17,421 nt of DNA from Bacteroidota bacterium (lineage in GTDB: Bacteria; Bacteroidota; Ignavibacteria; Ignavibacteriales; Melioribacteraceae). Each line of letters begins with the position of its first letter. Position 1 is the first letter of the stretch. The position numbers and the translations under genes are program-made. Positions 1 through 7,600 of the stretch are shown here, piece by piece. The DNA lies in assembly GCA_023381535.1 (NCBI GenBank), contig JAMCSN010000149.1, forward strand, positions 1-17,421, written 5' to 3'. A model generated the notes under the pieces. It worked only from the letters and a program-made list of their open reading frames with translations. It was not told where the DNA came from and made no database searches.

Positions 1-1
1 T

Positions 2-1267
2 TCTGATAAAAAAATAGGAATGGTTGGACCCATCAGCAATATTGTTAGCGGTGTGCAGATTGATAAAGATGCAAAGTACACCTCTCTCGATGAAATGCAT
101 GAGTATGCTTCTTCAATCTCTGTCAGAAATGAAAATGCAAATCTGAATACACTGGTTGCGCTTGCGCAAGTCCAAACAGAACGGCAAAACTATTTTGAGG
201 CATATTCACTAATTCAGAAAGCATTAAGAGAAAATCCATTTCACAATACTGCGCTTGAACTTTTTAGATCTCTTAACGAGAAGATTGGACAACATAAGAA
301 AGAGAAAAAGTGGAATTCCCGGAAGAGTGTCGATTTGTTGTTAACAGCTGAAAGATTAATCGAAAATCAAAAACTTGCTGAAGCAAAAAATAAATTAGTG
401 GAGATTCTCAATTTGGAACCTCAGCATATCGAGGCATTAAACAACCTTGCCGTAACCAATATCCTGGAAAAACAATATGAATCTGCAGCAGAATTGCTAA
501 AAAGTATTTTAATGATTGAAGATACTAACGAAGTAGCTCTTGAAAATTATAGGTATCTGGTTGAAAATAATTTTGTAAATGAAAATAAAGAGATCAACTG
601 GGAATATGGATTTCTTGAATATTGCAAAGGTAAGGGAATTGAAATAGGGAGCGGCGGAAAACCATTGCCTAGGTTGAACTCACTGCAAGTTGATTTGGTC
701 GATGACTATAATGGTTTCAAATATCATGTTGATTATCTCGCTGCTGCTGATGATTTAAGTTTTGCCGAAAATGGTTCATTCGATTACATAATTCACAGCA
801 ACATGCTTGAGCATTTGGCTAATCCGGTTAAGGCCTTAATTGAATGGCACAGAGTTATAAAACCGAATGGAATTTTATACATGATTGTTCCGGATAAAAG
901 GTTATGGATTAATGATCGGCAAAGAAATGTCAGCTATCCGCAAGAGTGGAAATATGCTTTTCAAGAAAACCGTTCGAACTCTCCGAGTTTTCCGAACAAC
1001 CCCAACACTCATTTCTTTGCTTACACACCTCAAGCTTTAGTTGATTGCTTTAATAAAACCGAAAACGTTTCAAAGCTATATGAAATTGTTGATCTCTACA
1101 CTACAAGTGAAAAAGCAGTCTCACAAATAGTTGATGAAATAAATGTCTTTATGCCGGATGGTGATCACATGATGAAAAATTATTTGAAGATTCAAGAAAT
1201 TCAAGCAAGAAACGGAGAGTATAAAGTCGGTCATAGTTTTCATATCGTTTTAAGGGTTGTGAAATGA
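2..1267 (+). CDS. 5'-truncated GT2 remnant-TPR-SAM methyltransferase protein
   Basis: The reading frame is open from base 2, so the true start lies upstream; the ATG at 20 falls inside a glycosyltransferase domain (IGMVGPISN) and is not a plausible start. Numbering from that ATG, residues 1-36 match the middle of a family-2 glycosyltransferase and are nearly identical to part of the 1215-residue protein downstream. The acceptor half of that fold (GGLDERF...EDDDFC in the intact copy) is missing. Residues 40-180 are TPR-like helical repeats (ALRENP, ILNLEPQHIEALNNLA). Residues 205-300 are a class I SAM-dependent methyltransferase: motif I IEIGSGG at 207-213, then FDYIIHSNMLEHL around 254-266 and a VIKPNGILYMIVP strand, as in the Methyltransf_11 group. 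Its likely role is methylating a sugar or lipid-linked glycan during surface polysaccharide synthesis, which is inferred from context. The stop overlaps the next start by four bases (ATGA), so translation is probably coupled. The abrupt loss of half a GT2 domain is odd and could be a deletion or an assembly join. Confidence 0.8.
   Translation, partial: SDKKIGMVGPISNIVSGVQIDKDAKYTSLDEMHEYASSISVRNENANLNTLVALAQVQTERQNYFEAYSLIQKALRENPFHNTALELFRSLNEKIGQHKKEKKWNSRKSVDLLLTAERLIENQKLAEAKNKLVEILNLEPQHIEALNNLAVTNILEKQYESAAELLKSILMIEDTNEVALENYRYLVENNFVNENKEINWEYGFLEYCKGKGIEIGSGGKPLPRLNSLQVDLVDDYNGFKYHVDYLAAADDLSFAENGSFDYIIHSNMLEHLANPVKALIEWHRVIKPNGILYMIVPDKRLWINDRQRNVSYPQEWKYAFQENRSNSPSFPNNPNTHFFAYTPQALVDCFNKTENVSKLYEIVDLYTTSEKAVSQIVDEINVFMPDGDHMMKNYLKIQEIQARNGEYKVGHSFHIVLRVVK
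17..125 (+). repeat. 109-bp perfect direct repeat, copy 1
   Basis: These 109 bases are identical to 4925-5033, at an offset of 4908. Identity falls off at base 126 and, on the left, at base 16, although the two preceding bases also match. Both copies lie in the same reading frame and encode the middle of a GT2 domain (GMVGPISNIVSGVQ onwards). Codon-for-codon identity, including wobble positions, points to recent duplication or gene conversion rather than protein-level conservation. Confidence 0.95.
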
Positions 1268-2163
1268 AAATATTGATAATAAAACTCGGGGCTTCCGGCG
1301 ATGTTATTCGCACAACTACTTTACTGCACCTTTTCTCTGGAGACAAAGTTGATTGGATAACAAGTGATTTAAATTCAATACTGTTGCATGGTATTCCGAA
1401 TATCAATCGGGTTTACAAAGAATCTGAAGTTGAACAAACTGAGTTTTCAGGATACGACCTGGTTATCAATCTCGAGGACAGTATTGACGCAGCTAAGATT
1501 TTTATGAAAGTCCCGCATCGCCAATTATTTGGCGCGTACTTGGGCAATGACAGTAAAATGACTTATACAGAAGATTCCAGTGGGTGGTTTGATTTAAGTC
1601 TTATAAGTAGGCATGGTCTGCAAAAAGCAAATCAACTCAAATATGAAAATCAAAAGTCGTATCAGGAATTAATTTTTCGTTGTCTCGGCTACGAATTTAA
1701 AGGTGAGACATATTTTTTACCGGAAAGCCCAGCTACAAATCTTTATGGAGATGTTGCGATTGCGCCCAGCGCAGGAAAAGTTTGGCCGATGAAAAACTGG
1801 GCGTATTTCAATGAACTTACCTTAATGCTTCGATCAAAAGGTTACACTGTCAATCATTTGCCGACTCGAACAACTATGTTAGAGCATCTTTCTGATATCA
1901 GAAATCACTCTGTACTTATAAGCGGCGATAGTTTGCCAATGCACTTTGCGCTTGGCAGCGGAATTAATTGCCTTACTTTTTTTATTTGCACCAGCGCAGC
2001 CGAGATTTATCATTATGGTGTAATGACAAAACTAATATCGCCCGACCTTGAAAAATATTTTTACAGACGCGATTTTCAATCGGAAGCAACAACATCGATA
2101 AAACTTTCTCAAGCTCTGGACGCGTTCGATTATCTCATTAAGAAGAGAGCAATCTATGCCTGA
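1264..2163 (+). CDS. Glycosyltransferase family 9 (heptosyltransferase-like)
   Basis: This 299-residue protein resembles ADP-heptose:LPS heptosyltransferases (GT9, GT-B fold). Its N-terminus, KILIIKLGASGDVIRTT at residues 2-18, is the family signature containing the acceptor-side Gly-Asp-Val segment. The C-terminal donor-binding half starts near residue 164 with VAIAPSAGKVWPMKNW, and SGDSLPMHFALGSG at 220-233 corresponds to the conserved (S/T)xD(S/T)xxxH stretch that contacts the nucleotide sugar. It is slightly shorter than typical heptosyltransferases of about 340 residues. It would act at the cytoplasmic face of the inner membrane, adding a sugar to a lipid-linked glycan. Whether the donor is really a heptose cannot be told from sequence. 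The start overlaps the previous stop (ATGA) and the end overlaps the next gene by 8 bases, so the three glycan genes form one translationally coupled unit. Confidence 0.85.
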   Translation: MKILIIKLGASGDVIRTTTLLHLFSGDKVDWITSDLNSILLHGIPNINRVYKESEVEQTEFSGYDLVINLEDSIDAAKIFMKVPHRQLFGAYLGNDSKMTYTEDSSGWFDLSLISRHGLQKANQLKYENQKSYQELIFRCLGYEFKGETYFLPESPATNLYGDVAIAPSAGKVWPMKNWAYFNELTLMLRSKGYTVNHLPTRTTMLEHLSDIRNHSVLISGDSLPMHFALGSGINCLTFFICTSAAEIYHYGVMTKLISPDLEKYFYRRDFQSEATTSIKLSQALDAFDYLIKKRAIYA

Positions 2164-5100
2164 TCTCCAATTTATCAATGATCATCTTCAAGTTTTGTTC
2201 AACGAGGAAAGATACACCGAGGCGCTTGAGTACCTAAAGAATCTAAAATCAGAATCAAACCAATCGCCTGAACTCCTTTCGAAGGTTTATTACCATATTG
2301 GCAGAATTTTGTTTTATAATGGAGACCTTCGAAATGCGAAGGAAAATTTTCTAGAGGTTCTAAAAATTAATCCGTCAAACCTTTACTCGCTAGTCTTTGT
2401 TGCTAGAATCATAGAACTTGAAGGCAAACCGAGTTCTGCTATGAAACTTTTCTCGCAAGCTTTAAAAACTAATCGGTCATACACTCAATTGCTTCATGCG
2501 ATAAACGGTAGTCTGCAGGATTTGCAAAATGATGATGAAGATGCTGAATATATTTTAACCCAAAATAGCTTGGAGTTACAATTAGATAATAAGGATGCCA
2601 ATCCGAAAATTTCCATTCTGGTTTTATGCTATAATAAACTGGAATACACCGAGAAATGTCTGAAAGCAATCTTTGATAATACAACGTACAATAATTTTGA
2701 AGTAATAGTTGTGGACAATGCTTCTGTTGATGACACGCCTGGTTACCTGGAAACATACGGCAAGCTAATCAAATATGTGCACGCGAAAAAAAATCTTGGA
2801 TTCGTTGGAGGAAACAATCTTGGTGCTCAATTTGCCGAAGGAGAATTTCTAGTTTTTCTTAACAATGACACGGAAGTACAGCACAATTGGCTTACGCATC
2901 TTTATAATACTTTTGTCTACTATCCGAATGCTGGTGCTGCTGGTTCTATGCTGATATACCCCGATGGAAAATTGCAAGAAGCCGGAGGCATTATTTTCCA
3001 AGATATGAGCGGATGGAATTATGGTAGAAAAGGTGACCCATTGGATTCTAAATTTAATTTTGTAAGAGAGGTTGATTACTGTTCGGGTGCCGCTCTGATG
3101 GTTAGAAGAGAACTTTTCAATAAACTAAATGGCTTTGATGAAAGATATTCTCCTGCTTATTGCGAAGACACTGATCTCTGTTTCGGAATTCGCAAACTTG
3201 GCTACAAAGTTTATTACAACCCTCTTTCAAAAGTTGTCCATCATGAGGGCGCAACTGCGGGCACCGATTTGAATTCCGGTTTTAAAAAATACCAGGTAAT
3301 AAACGCAAAAAAGTTTAAAGAGAAATGGGCAGACGAACTCAAACTGCAGTACCCAAATAATCCCGACCTTTCATATCAGTTCTCACAGAGAAAAGAAGGA
3401 AAGAGAATTTTAATTATTGATGATATTCCGCCGCTACCTGATAGAGCAGCTGGGGCTTTGAGGCATTACCATACTCTCAATCAAATGCTCGAACTTGGTT
3501 TTCAAGTAACTTATGTTCATTTATTGGAGAAGCAGTATACGGATAAAAGCGGTGTAAAATATTTAACTCATTTCAAAATGCTGGGTGTCGAATTCATTTG
3601 GTTCAATTACGAATCATGGTGGAACATCAGAGAATCTCCTTTGGTGAAGCCAACGATTGAAAATTTAATAAACAGTCTTGAATTGAAAAAAAGAAATTAC
3701 GACTTGGTTTATATCGCATTTTGGCATATAGCGGATTATTTTGTTGACACTATTCGATCTCAAATCCCCACAGTTCCGATTCTTGTTGATACGATGGATA
3801 TCCATTATATGCGCGAACTTCGGCAGGCTGAGCTGACCCATAATACGGAACAGAAGAAAAAAGCCGCGATCACCAAAAAGAAAGAGCTTGAACTGTATTC
3901 AAAAGTTGATTGCATAACCACCGTCACGGAAAACGATCGGGATGAATTGAAGAAAAATCTTCCTGATAAATCTATTTTAATTCTTACCGATGTTCACGAT
4001 CCAGTTGATAGTGAAATAACCTTCGAGCAAAGAAAAGATTTTCTATTTGTCGGTAATTTCAATCATTCGCCCAATGAAGACGCTGTAATTTATTTTGTGA
4101 ACGAAATATTCCCGCTCATAAAAGAAAAGTTACCAGAAACAAAATTTTACATAGTCGGAAATAATCCTACAAGTAAAGTGAAGGAACTTGAAACGGATGA
4201 TGTCATTGTAACCGGATGGGTACCCGAAGTGGCTCCGTACTTGCAGCAATGCCGCGTTTCAGTTGTCCCATTAAGGTTTGGAGCGGGTAATAAAGGGAAA
4301 GTAGGCGAAACACTTTCTTACGGATTGCCAATGGTATCAACTTCAATTGGCGCTGAAGGAATGAATATAATAAGTGGAGAGCATTCCTTTATTGCCGACG
4401 GCGTAAAACAATTTGCGGAATACGCCATTGAACTTCACAACAATAAAGATAGTTGGCAGAAATTTTCGCAGCGTGGACAGGAATTGATCTCTTCTCAATA
4501 TTCAAGTGCGCTGATGAGAAAACGTCTTGAGTATATAATGAGTTTTTCTTCGCGTGAAGCTTTTCGTTCAAGCGTCGCACTTACGTATCCGAATCCGCCG
4601 AAGGTTAGCATCGTTATAGTTACATATAATCAATTTGATTACACAAAGAAATGTCTCGATAGTGTTTTAAAGCATACCAAGATCAGTCATGAAATTATTG
4701 TTGTCGATAATGCATCCAATGATGGGACTGCAAAACAAATAAAAACAAATTACCCGGAGGTTAGACTTTTTTCAAACTCTGAAAACAAAGGATTCCCGAT
4801 AGCGGCGAATCAGGGCATCAACAATTCGATAGGAGACTTCGTTCTAATTCTAAACAATGATACGATGGTAACTGAAAACTGGCTTGAGCGGATGGTGCAA
4901 ATTGCGGAAGAAGATTCTACTATTGGAATGGTTGGACCCATCAGCAATATTGTTAGCGGTGTGCAGATTGATAAAGATGCAAAGTACACCTCTCTCGATG
5001 AAATGCATGAGTATGCTTCTTCAATCTCTGTCAAAAATAAAAATGAAAAACTATTCTTCCCCCGCATCGCATTTTTATGCACATTAATAAAGAAAGAAGT

Positions 5101-5803
5101 AATTGATAAAATCGGCGGATTAGACGAAAGGTTTTCCCCCGGCAATTATGAAGATGATGATTTTTGTTTGCGTGCACAGTTAGCTGGTTTCAAAACCGTA
5201 ATTGCTAAAGAAGTGTTTATTCATCATTATGGTTCCAAAAGTTTCAAAGCCGGAGGCGAAAATCAATATGCGGAACGACTTGAAACCAACAAAAAAATAT
5301 TTATTGAAAAGTGGGATGCTACTCCGGATGAGATTTGGTTACAGAACAAGAAAATTCGATCGCGGCAAATGTTTTATCCGATTAACAAAAATCTTTTTAC
5401 TCAACACTTTGAAAGAGCGCGCGTGCACATTGCCGATCAAGAATTTCCGAGAGCGTTAGAATCTCTTGCAAAGTCGCGGGAATTTTTTGGATCATCGTCT
5501 GTAAACGGATCCAAGATTGAATATGACACATTGCTAAATTTGACTGGTAATATAGCATTGATCGCAGGCGACATTGAAAAAGCAAAGGCATGTTTCGAAG
5601 AGGAATTGAAAATGGTCCCCGCGTCGTCGTCGGCATGTGCTGGTTTGGGAGAAGTATTCTTTATGCAGGAGATGTATGATAATGCTAAAATTATGTTTGA
5701 ATGGGCAGTGAAGAACGATCCTCGGAACTTAACTGCAATTTCTTCTCTTGCAAAGGTTAATGAAATGCTAGGCTACAACGTGGATCATGTTTCAGTGAAT
5801 TAA
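2156..5803 (+). CDS. Multidomain glycosyltransferase, TPR-GT2-GT4-GT2-TPR
   Basis: This 1215-residue protein carries three glycosyltransferase modules between TPR segments. Residues 1-130 are TPR-like (ALEYLKNL, AKENFLEVLKINPSNL). Residues 150-380 are a GT2 (GT-A) domain of the rhamnosyltransferase/WbbL type: PKISILVLCYN at 150, the DxD-equivalent NNDT at 236-239, GFDERYSPAYCEDTDLC from 326, then HHEG. Residues 416-795 are a GT4-like GT-B domain: KRILIIDDIPPLPDRAAGALRH at the start, FLFVGNFNHSPNEDA near 629, and GAGNKGKVGE with Glu718 followed by GLPMVST, the usual donor-phosphate site. Residues 815-1060 are a second GT2: PKVSIVIVTYN at 815, NNDT at 900-903, GGLDERFSPGNYEDDD from 986. Residues 1090-1215 are again TPR-like. 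No signal peptide or membrane segment is visible, so it is probably cytoplasmic and builds successive linkages of a surface polysaccharide or protein glycan. The second GT2 contains copy 2 of the 109-bp repeat. Donors and linkages cannot be read from the sequence. Confidence 0.88.
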   Translation: MPDLQFINDHLQVLFNEERYTEALEYLKNLKSESNQSPELLSKVYYHIGRILFYNGDLRNAKENFLEVLKINPSNLYSLVFVARIIELEGKPSSAMKLFSQALKTNRSYTQLLHAINGSLQDLQNDDEDAEYILTQNSLELQLDNKDANPKISILVLCYNKLEYTEKCLKAIFDNTTYNNFEVIVVDNASVDDTPGYLETYGKLIKYVHAKKNLGFVGGNNLGAQFAEGEFLVFLNNDTEVQHNWLTHLYNTFVYYPNAGAAGSMLIYPDGKLQEAGGIIFQDMSGWNYGRKGDPLDSKFNFVREVDYCSGAALMVRRELFNKLNGFDERYSPAYCEDTDLCFGIRKLGYKVYYNPLSKVVHHEGATAGTDLNSGFKKYQVINAKKFKEKWADELKLQYPNNPDLSYQFSQRKEGKRILIIDDIPPLPDRAAGALRHYHTLNQMLELGFQVTYVHLLEKQYTDKSGVKYLTHFKMLGVEFIWFNYESWWNIRESPLVKPTIENLINSLELKKRNYDLVYIAFWHIADYFVDTIRSQIPTVPILVDTMDIHYMRELRQAELTHNTEQKKKAAITKKKELELYSKVDCITTVTENDRDELKKNLPDKSILILTDVHDPVDSEITFEQRKDFLFVGNFNHSPNEDAVIYFVNEIFPLIKEKLPETKFYIVGNNPTSKVKELETDDVIVTGWVPEVAPYLQQCRVSVVPLRFGAGNKGKVGETLSYGLPMVSTSIGAEGMNIISGEHSFIADGVKQFAEYAIELHNNKDSWQKFSQRGQELISSQYSSALMRKRLEYIMSFSSREAFRSSVALTYPNPPKVSIVIVTYNQFDYTKKCLDSVLKHTKISHEIIVVDNASNDGTAKQIKTNYPEVRLFSNSENKGFPIAANQGINNSIGDFVLILNNDTMVTENWLERMVQIAEEDSTIGMVGPISNIVSGVQIDKDAKYTSLDEMHEYASSISVKNKNEKLFFPRIAFLCTLIKKEVIDKIGGLDERFSPGNYEDDDFCLRAQLAGFKTVIAKEVFIHHYGSKSFKAGGENQYAERLETNKKIFIEKWDATPDEIWLQNKKIRSRQMFYPINKNLFTQHFERARVHIADQEFPRALESLAKSREFFGSSSVNGSKIEYDTLLNLTGNIALIAGDIEKAKACFEEELKMVPASSSACAGLGEVFFMQEMYDNAKIMFEWAVKNDPRNLTAISSLAKVNEMLGYNVDHVSVN
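4925..5033 (+). repeat. 109-bp perfect direct repeat, copy 2
   Basis: Identical to 17-125. Here the repeat sits inside an intact GT2 domain (residues about 924-960 of the 1215-residue protein), so this copy is the better candidate for the ancestral context. After base 5033 the sequences diverge and this copy continues into the acceptor half of the GT2 fold. Confidence 0.95.
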
Positions 5804-5866
5804 TTCGTTATTGACTGAAAAATTTTGTGGAAGTCCGTTCTCTCTTCAATTGTTAAGATCTTTTAA

Positions 5867-5882
5867 GAACGTACTAACGTTC
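5867..5882. repeat. Inverted repeat GAACGT-acta-ACGTTC
   Basis: A perfect 6-bp stem with a 4-base loop lies about 65 bases after the end of the glycan operon. No T-run follows directly, so it is a weak candidate for a terminator. It may be part of the regulatory region before gnd or simply chance. Confidence 0.5.
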
Positions 5883-5918
5883 CATCCAAAATTATTTTTC
5901 CGTTCTGATAAAAAATCC

Positions 5919-5956
5919 AAAGTAAATTTACTTTATTACTTTAGAGCAAAAGTAAT
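5919..5956. promoter_or_regulatory. Nested inverted repeats built from AAAGTAAW half-sites
   Basis: Bases 5919-5934 form a perfect 16-bp palindrome (AAAGTAAATTTACTTT). Directly after it, ATTACTTT at 5935-5942 pairs with AAAGTAAT at 5949-5956 across a 6-base loop. Four copies of the half-site AAAGTAA(A/T) in alternating orientation therefore sit in 38 bases, about 130 bases before gnd. This suits a binding site for one or two dimers of a regulator or an AT-rich hairpin. No regulator can be assigned. It lacks an immediate T-run, so it is not a standard terminator. Confidence 0.5.
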
Positions 5957-6076
5957 TCCAGTCAATAATTTTTTGCTAGATGAATAGAAATATTCACGCC
6001 CCAGCGCAAAAGGTGAAAGAAAATATTAAATTTGCGGGAACTTTTCTCGTCAAGCAATAAATAATGAAATATGAAC

Positions 6077-6082
6077 AAGGAG
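6077..6082 (+). promoter_or_regulatory. Strong Shine-Dalgarno site of gnd
   Basis: AAGGAG lies 6 bases before the gnd ATG. It fixes that start and shows that the organism uses classical Shine-Dalgarno initiation, which is unusual for Bacteroidia but fits Ignavibacteria or Chlorobi. Confidence 0.85.
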
Positions 6083-6088
6083 AAATAA

Positions 6089-7558
6089 ATGAGTAATAAT
6101 GATTTATCTGCTAAAGCTGATATTGGATTAGTAGGTCTTGCCGTAATGGGCGAGAATTTAGTTTTGAATATGGAAAGCCACGGATTTACCGTTGCAGTAT
6201 TCAACAGAACGGTTGATAAGGTTGATCACTTTGTTATCGGTCGTGCAAAAGGGAAAAAGATTATCGGAACACATTTCATCACAGAACTCGTTGCAAGTTT
6301 GAAATCGCCAAGAAAAATTATGATGATGGTTAAAGCTGGGCAAGCAGTTGATGATTTGATTGAGCAGCTCATTCCACATCTTGATAAAGGCGACATTATT
6401 ATTGACGGCGGCAATTCGCATTACCCGGATTCAATAAGACGAACAAAATATTTGGAAGACAAAGGATTTCTGTTTATCGGAACCGGTGTTTCCGGCGGAG
6501 AAGAAGGCGCGTTGAAAGGTCCATCGATTATGCCCGGCGGTTCAATCGCTGCATGGTCGTTTGTTAAGCCGATCTTCCAATCAATTGCTGCGAAAGTGGA
6601 AGACGGCACTCCGTGCTGCGATTGGGTTGGTGAAAACGGCGCCGGTCATTTTGTTAAAATGGTTCACAACGGAATTGAGTACGGCGATATGCAGCTTATC
6701 TGCGAAGCGTATCAAATTATGAAAGATCTTCTTGGAATGAGCTACGATGAAATGCACCAAGTCTTCAAAGATTGGAATAAAGGCGAGCTTGATAGTTACC
6801 TAATAGAAATTACGAGAGACATTCTTGCGTACAAAGACGAAGATGGAAAACCGCTTGTCGAAAAAATTCTTGATACGGCAGGACAAAAGGGAACGGGCAA
6901 GTGGACAGTTCTAGCGTCCCTTGATTTCGGTGCGCCGCTTACATTGATCGGTGAAGCCGTTTACGGTAGAACTTTATCAGCATCGAAAGATGAAAGAGTT
7001 GAAGCATCAAAAATTCTTAGCGGACCTAAACCAAAATTTGACGGCGACAAAAAACAATTCATCGAAGATTTAAAGCAATCATTATACGCATCCAAACTTG
7101 TTTCGTATGCACAAGGTTATGTATTGATGAAATACGCGGCAAAAGAGTACGGATGGAACTTAAACAACGGCGGAATCGCATTGATGTGGCGCGGCGGTTG
7201 TATCATCCGTTCTGCATTCTTGGGAAAAATAAAAGAAGCGTTCGACAAGAATCCGAATCTATCGAACTTGTTACTCGATCCATTCTTCAAAGAAAAAATT
7301 GAAGCTACGCAAGACTCGTGGAGAAGAGTAATTGCTGCAGCAGTTATGAATGGAATCTGGACCCCGGCATTATCAACTGCGCTGAATTATTTTGACGGAT
7401 TTAGAAACGGAAGACTGCCGGCTAATTTGCTTCAAGCGCAGCGTGATTATTTCGGCGCTCATACTTACGAACGAGTTGATAAACCACGCGGACAGTTTTT
7501 CCATACCAATTGGACCGGACACGGCGGGTCAACAGCGTCAACTACTTATACTGTTTAA
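6089..7558 (+). CDS. gnd: 6-phosphogluconate dehydrogenase, decarboxylating
   Basis: The enzyme oxidises 6-phosphogluconate to ribulose-5-phosphate and CO2 with NAD(P)+, the oxidative pentose-phosphate step, in the cytoplasm. At 489 residues it has the length of the long (gndA) form. The Rossmann dinucleotide site is GLVGLAVMGENL at 13-24. DGGNSHYPDS begins at 106 and GTGVSGGEEGALKGPSIMPGG follows. GHFVKMVHNGIEYGDM at 186-201 contains the expected catalytic Lys190 and Glu197. The C-terminal domain has WRGGCIIRS near 367 and ends with the substrate-clasping tail (RDYFGAHTYERVD...HTNWTG). The start is supported by AAGGAG six bases upstream. kduI follows after 42 bases with no terminator between them, so gnd may lead the uronate operon, perhaps supplying NADPH. 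Equally, it may be an independent housekeeping gene that happens to be adjacent. Confidence 0.97.
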   Translation: MSNNDLSAKADIGLVGLAVMGENLVLNMESHGFTVAVFNRTVDKVDHFVIGRAKGKKIIGTHFITELVASLKSPRKIMMMVKAGQAVDDLIEQLIPHLDKGDIIIDGGNSHYPDSIRRTKYLEDKGFLFIGTGVSGGEEGALKGPSIMPGGSIAAWSFVKPIFQSIAAKVEDGTPCCDWVGENGAGHFVKMVHNGIEYGDMQLICEAYQIMKDLLGMSYDEMHQVFKDWNKGELDSYLIEITRDILAYKDEDGKPLVEKILDTAGQKGTGKWTVLASLDFGAPLTLIGEAVYGRTLSASKDERVEASKILSGPKPKFDGDKKQFIEDLKQSLYASKLVSYAQGYVLMKYAAKEYGWNLNNGGIALMWRGGCIIRSAFLGKIKEAFDKNPNLSNLLLDPFFKEKIEATQDSWRRVIAAAVMNGIWTPALSTALNYFDGFRNGRLPANLLQAQRDYFGAHTYERVDKPRGQFFHTNWTGHGGSTASTTYTV

Positions 7559-7580
7559 TTCACTCTCGAACGTAGGTTAA

Positions 7581-7591
7581 AGTATACTAAG
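7581..7591. promoter_or_regulatory. AGTATACTAAG motif upstream of kduI
   Basis: This 11-base sequence is identical to 15411-15421, the right part of the perfect palindrome upstream of the TonB-dependent receptor gene. It contains the 8-bp palindrome AGTATACT. It overlaps the start of the kduI Shine-Dalgarno region (AAGAGGA at 7589-7595), so a bound protein could block initiation or elongation. This is a candidate operator; chance sharing in AT-rich DNA is possible. Confidence 0.35.
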
Positions 7592-7600
7592 AGGAATAAA

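Larger units (their letters stand above)
5804..6088. other. Intergenic region between glycan operon and gnd
   Basis: About 285 bases without a gene. It contains two inverted-repeat structures (5867-5882 and 5919-5956), a TAAATTTG at 6027-6034 that matches the Bacteroidetes -7 consensus but has no TTG at the proper distance, and the gnd ribosome site. No confident terminator for the glycan operon was found. Confidence 0.7.

Noticed and set aside
20..22. ATG at base 20 as the true start of the first gene
   Set aside because: The frame is open to the window edge, and the residues before and after the ATG align with the interior of a GT2 domain, so the start lies upstream.
4810..5145. 111-codon minus-strand frame inside the large glycosyltransferase gene
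   Set aside because: It is antisense to a clearly coding GT2 domain and resembles no known protein.
7559..7588. Sigma-70-like promoter (TTCACT, 18-base spacer, TATACT) in front of kduI
   Set aside because: Transcription would begin only a few bases before the start codon and lose the ribosome site, so the TATACT is better read as part of the shared palindrome motif.
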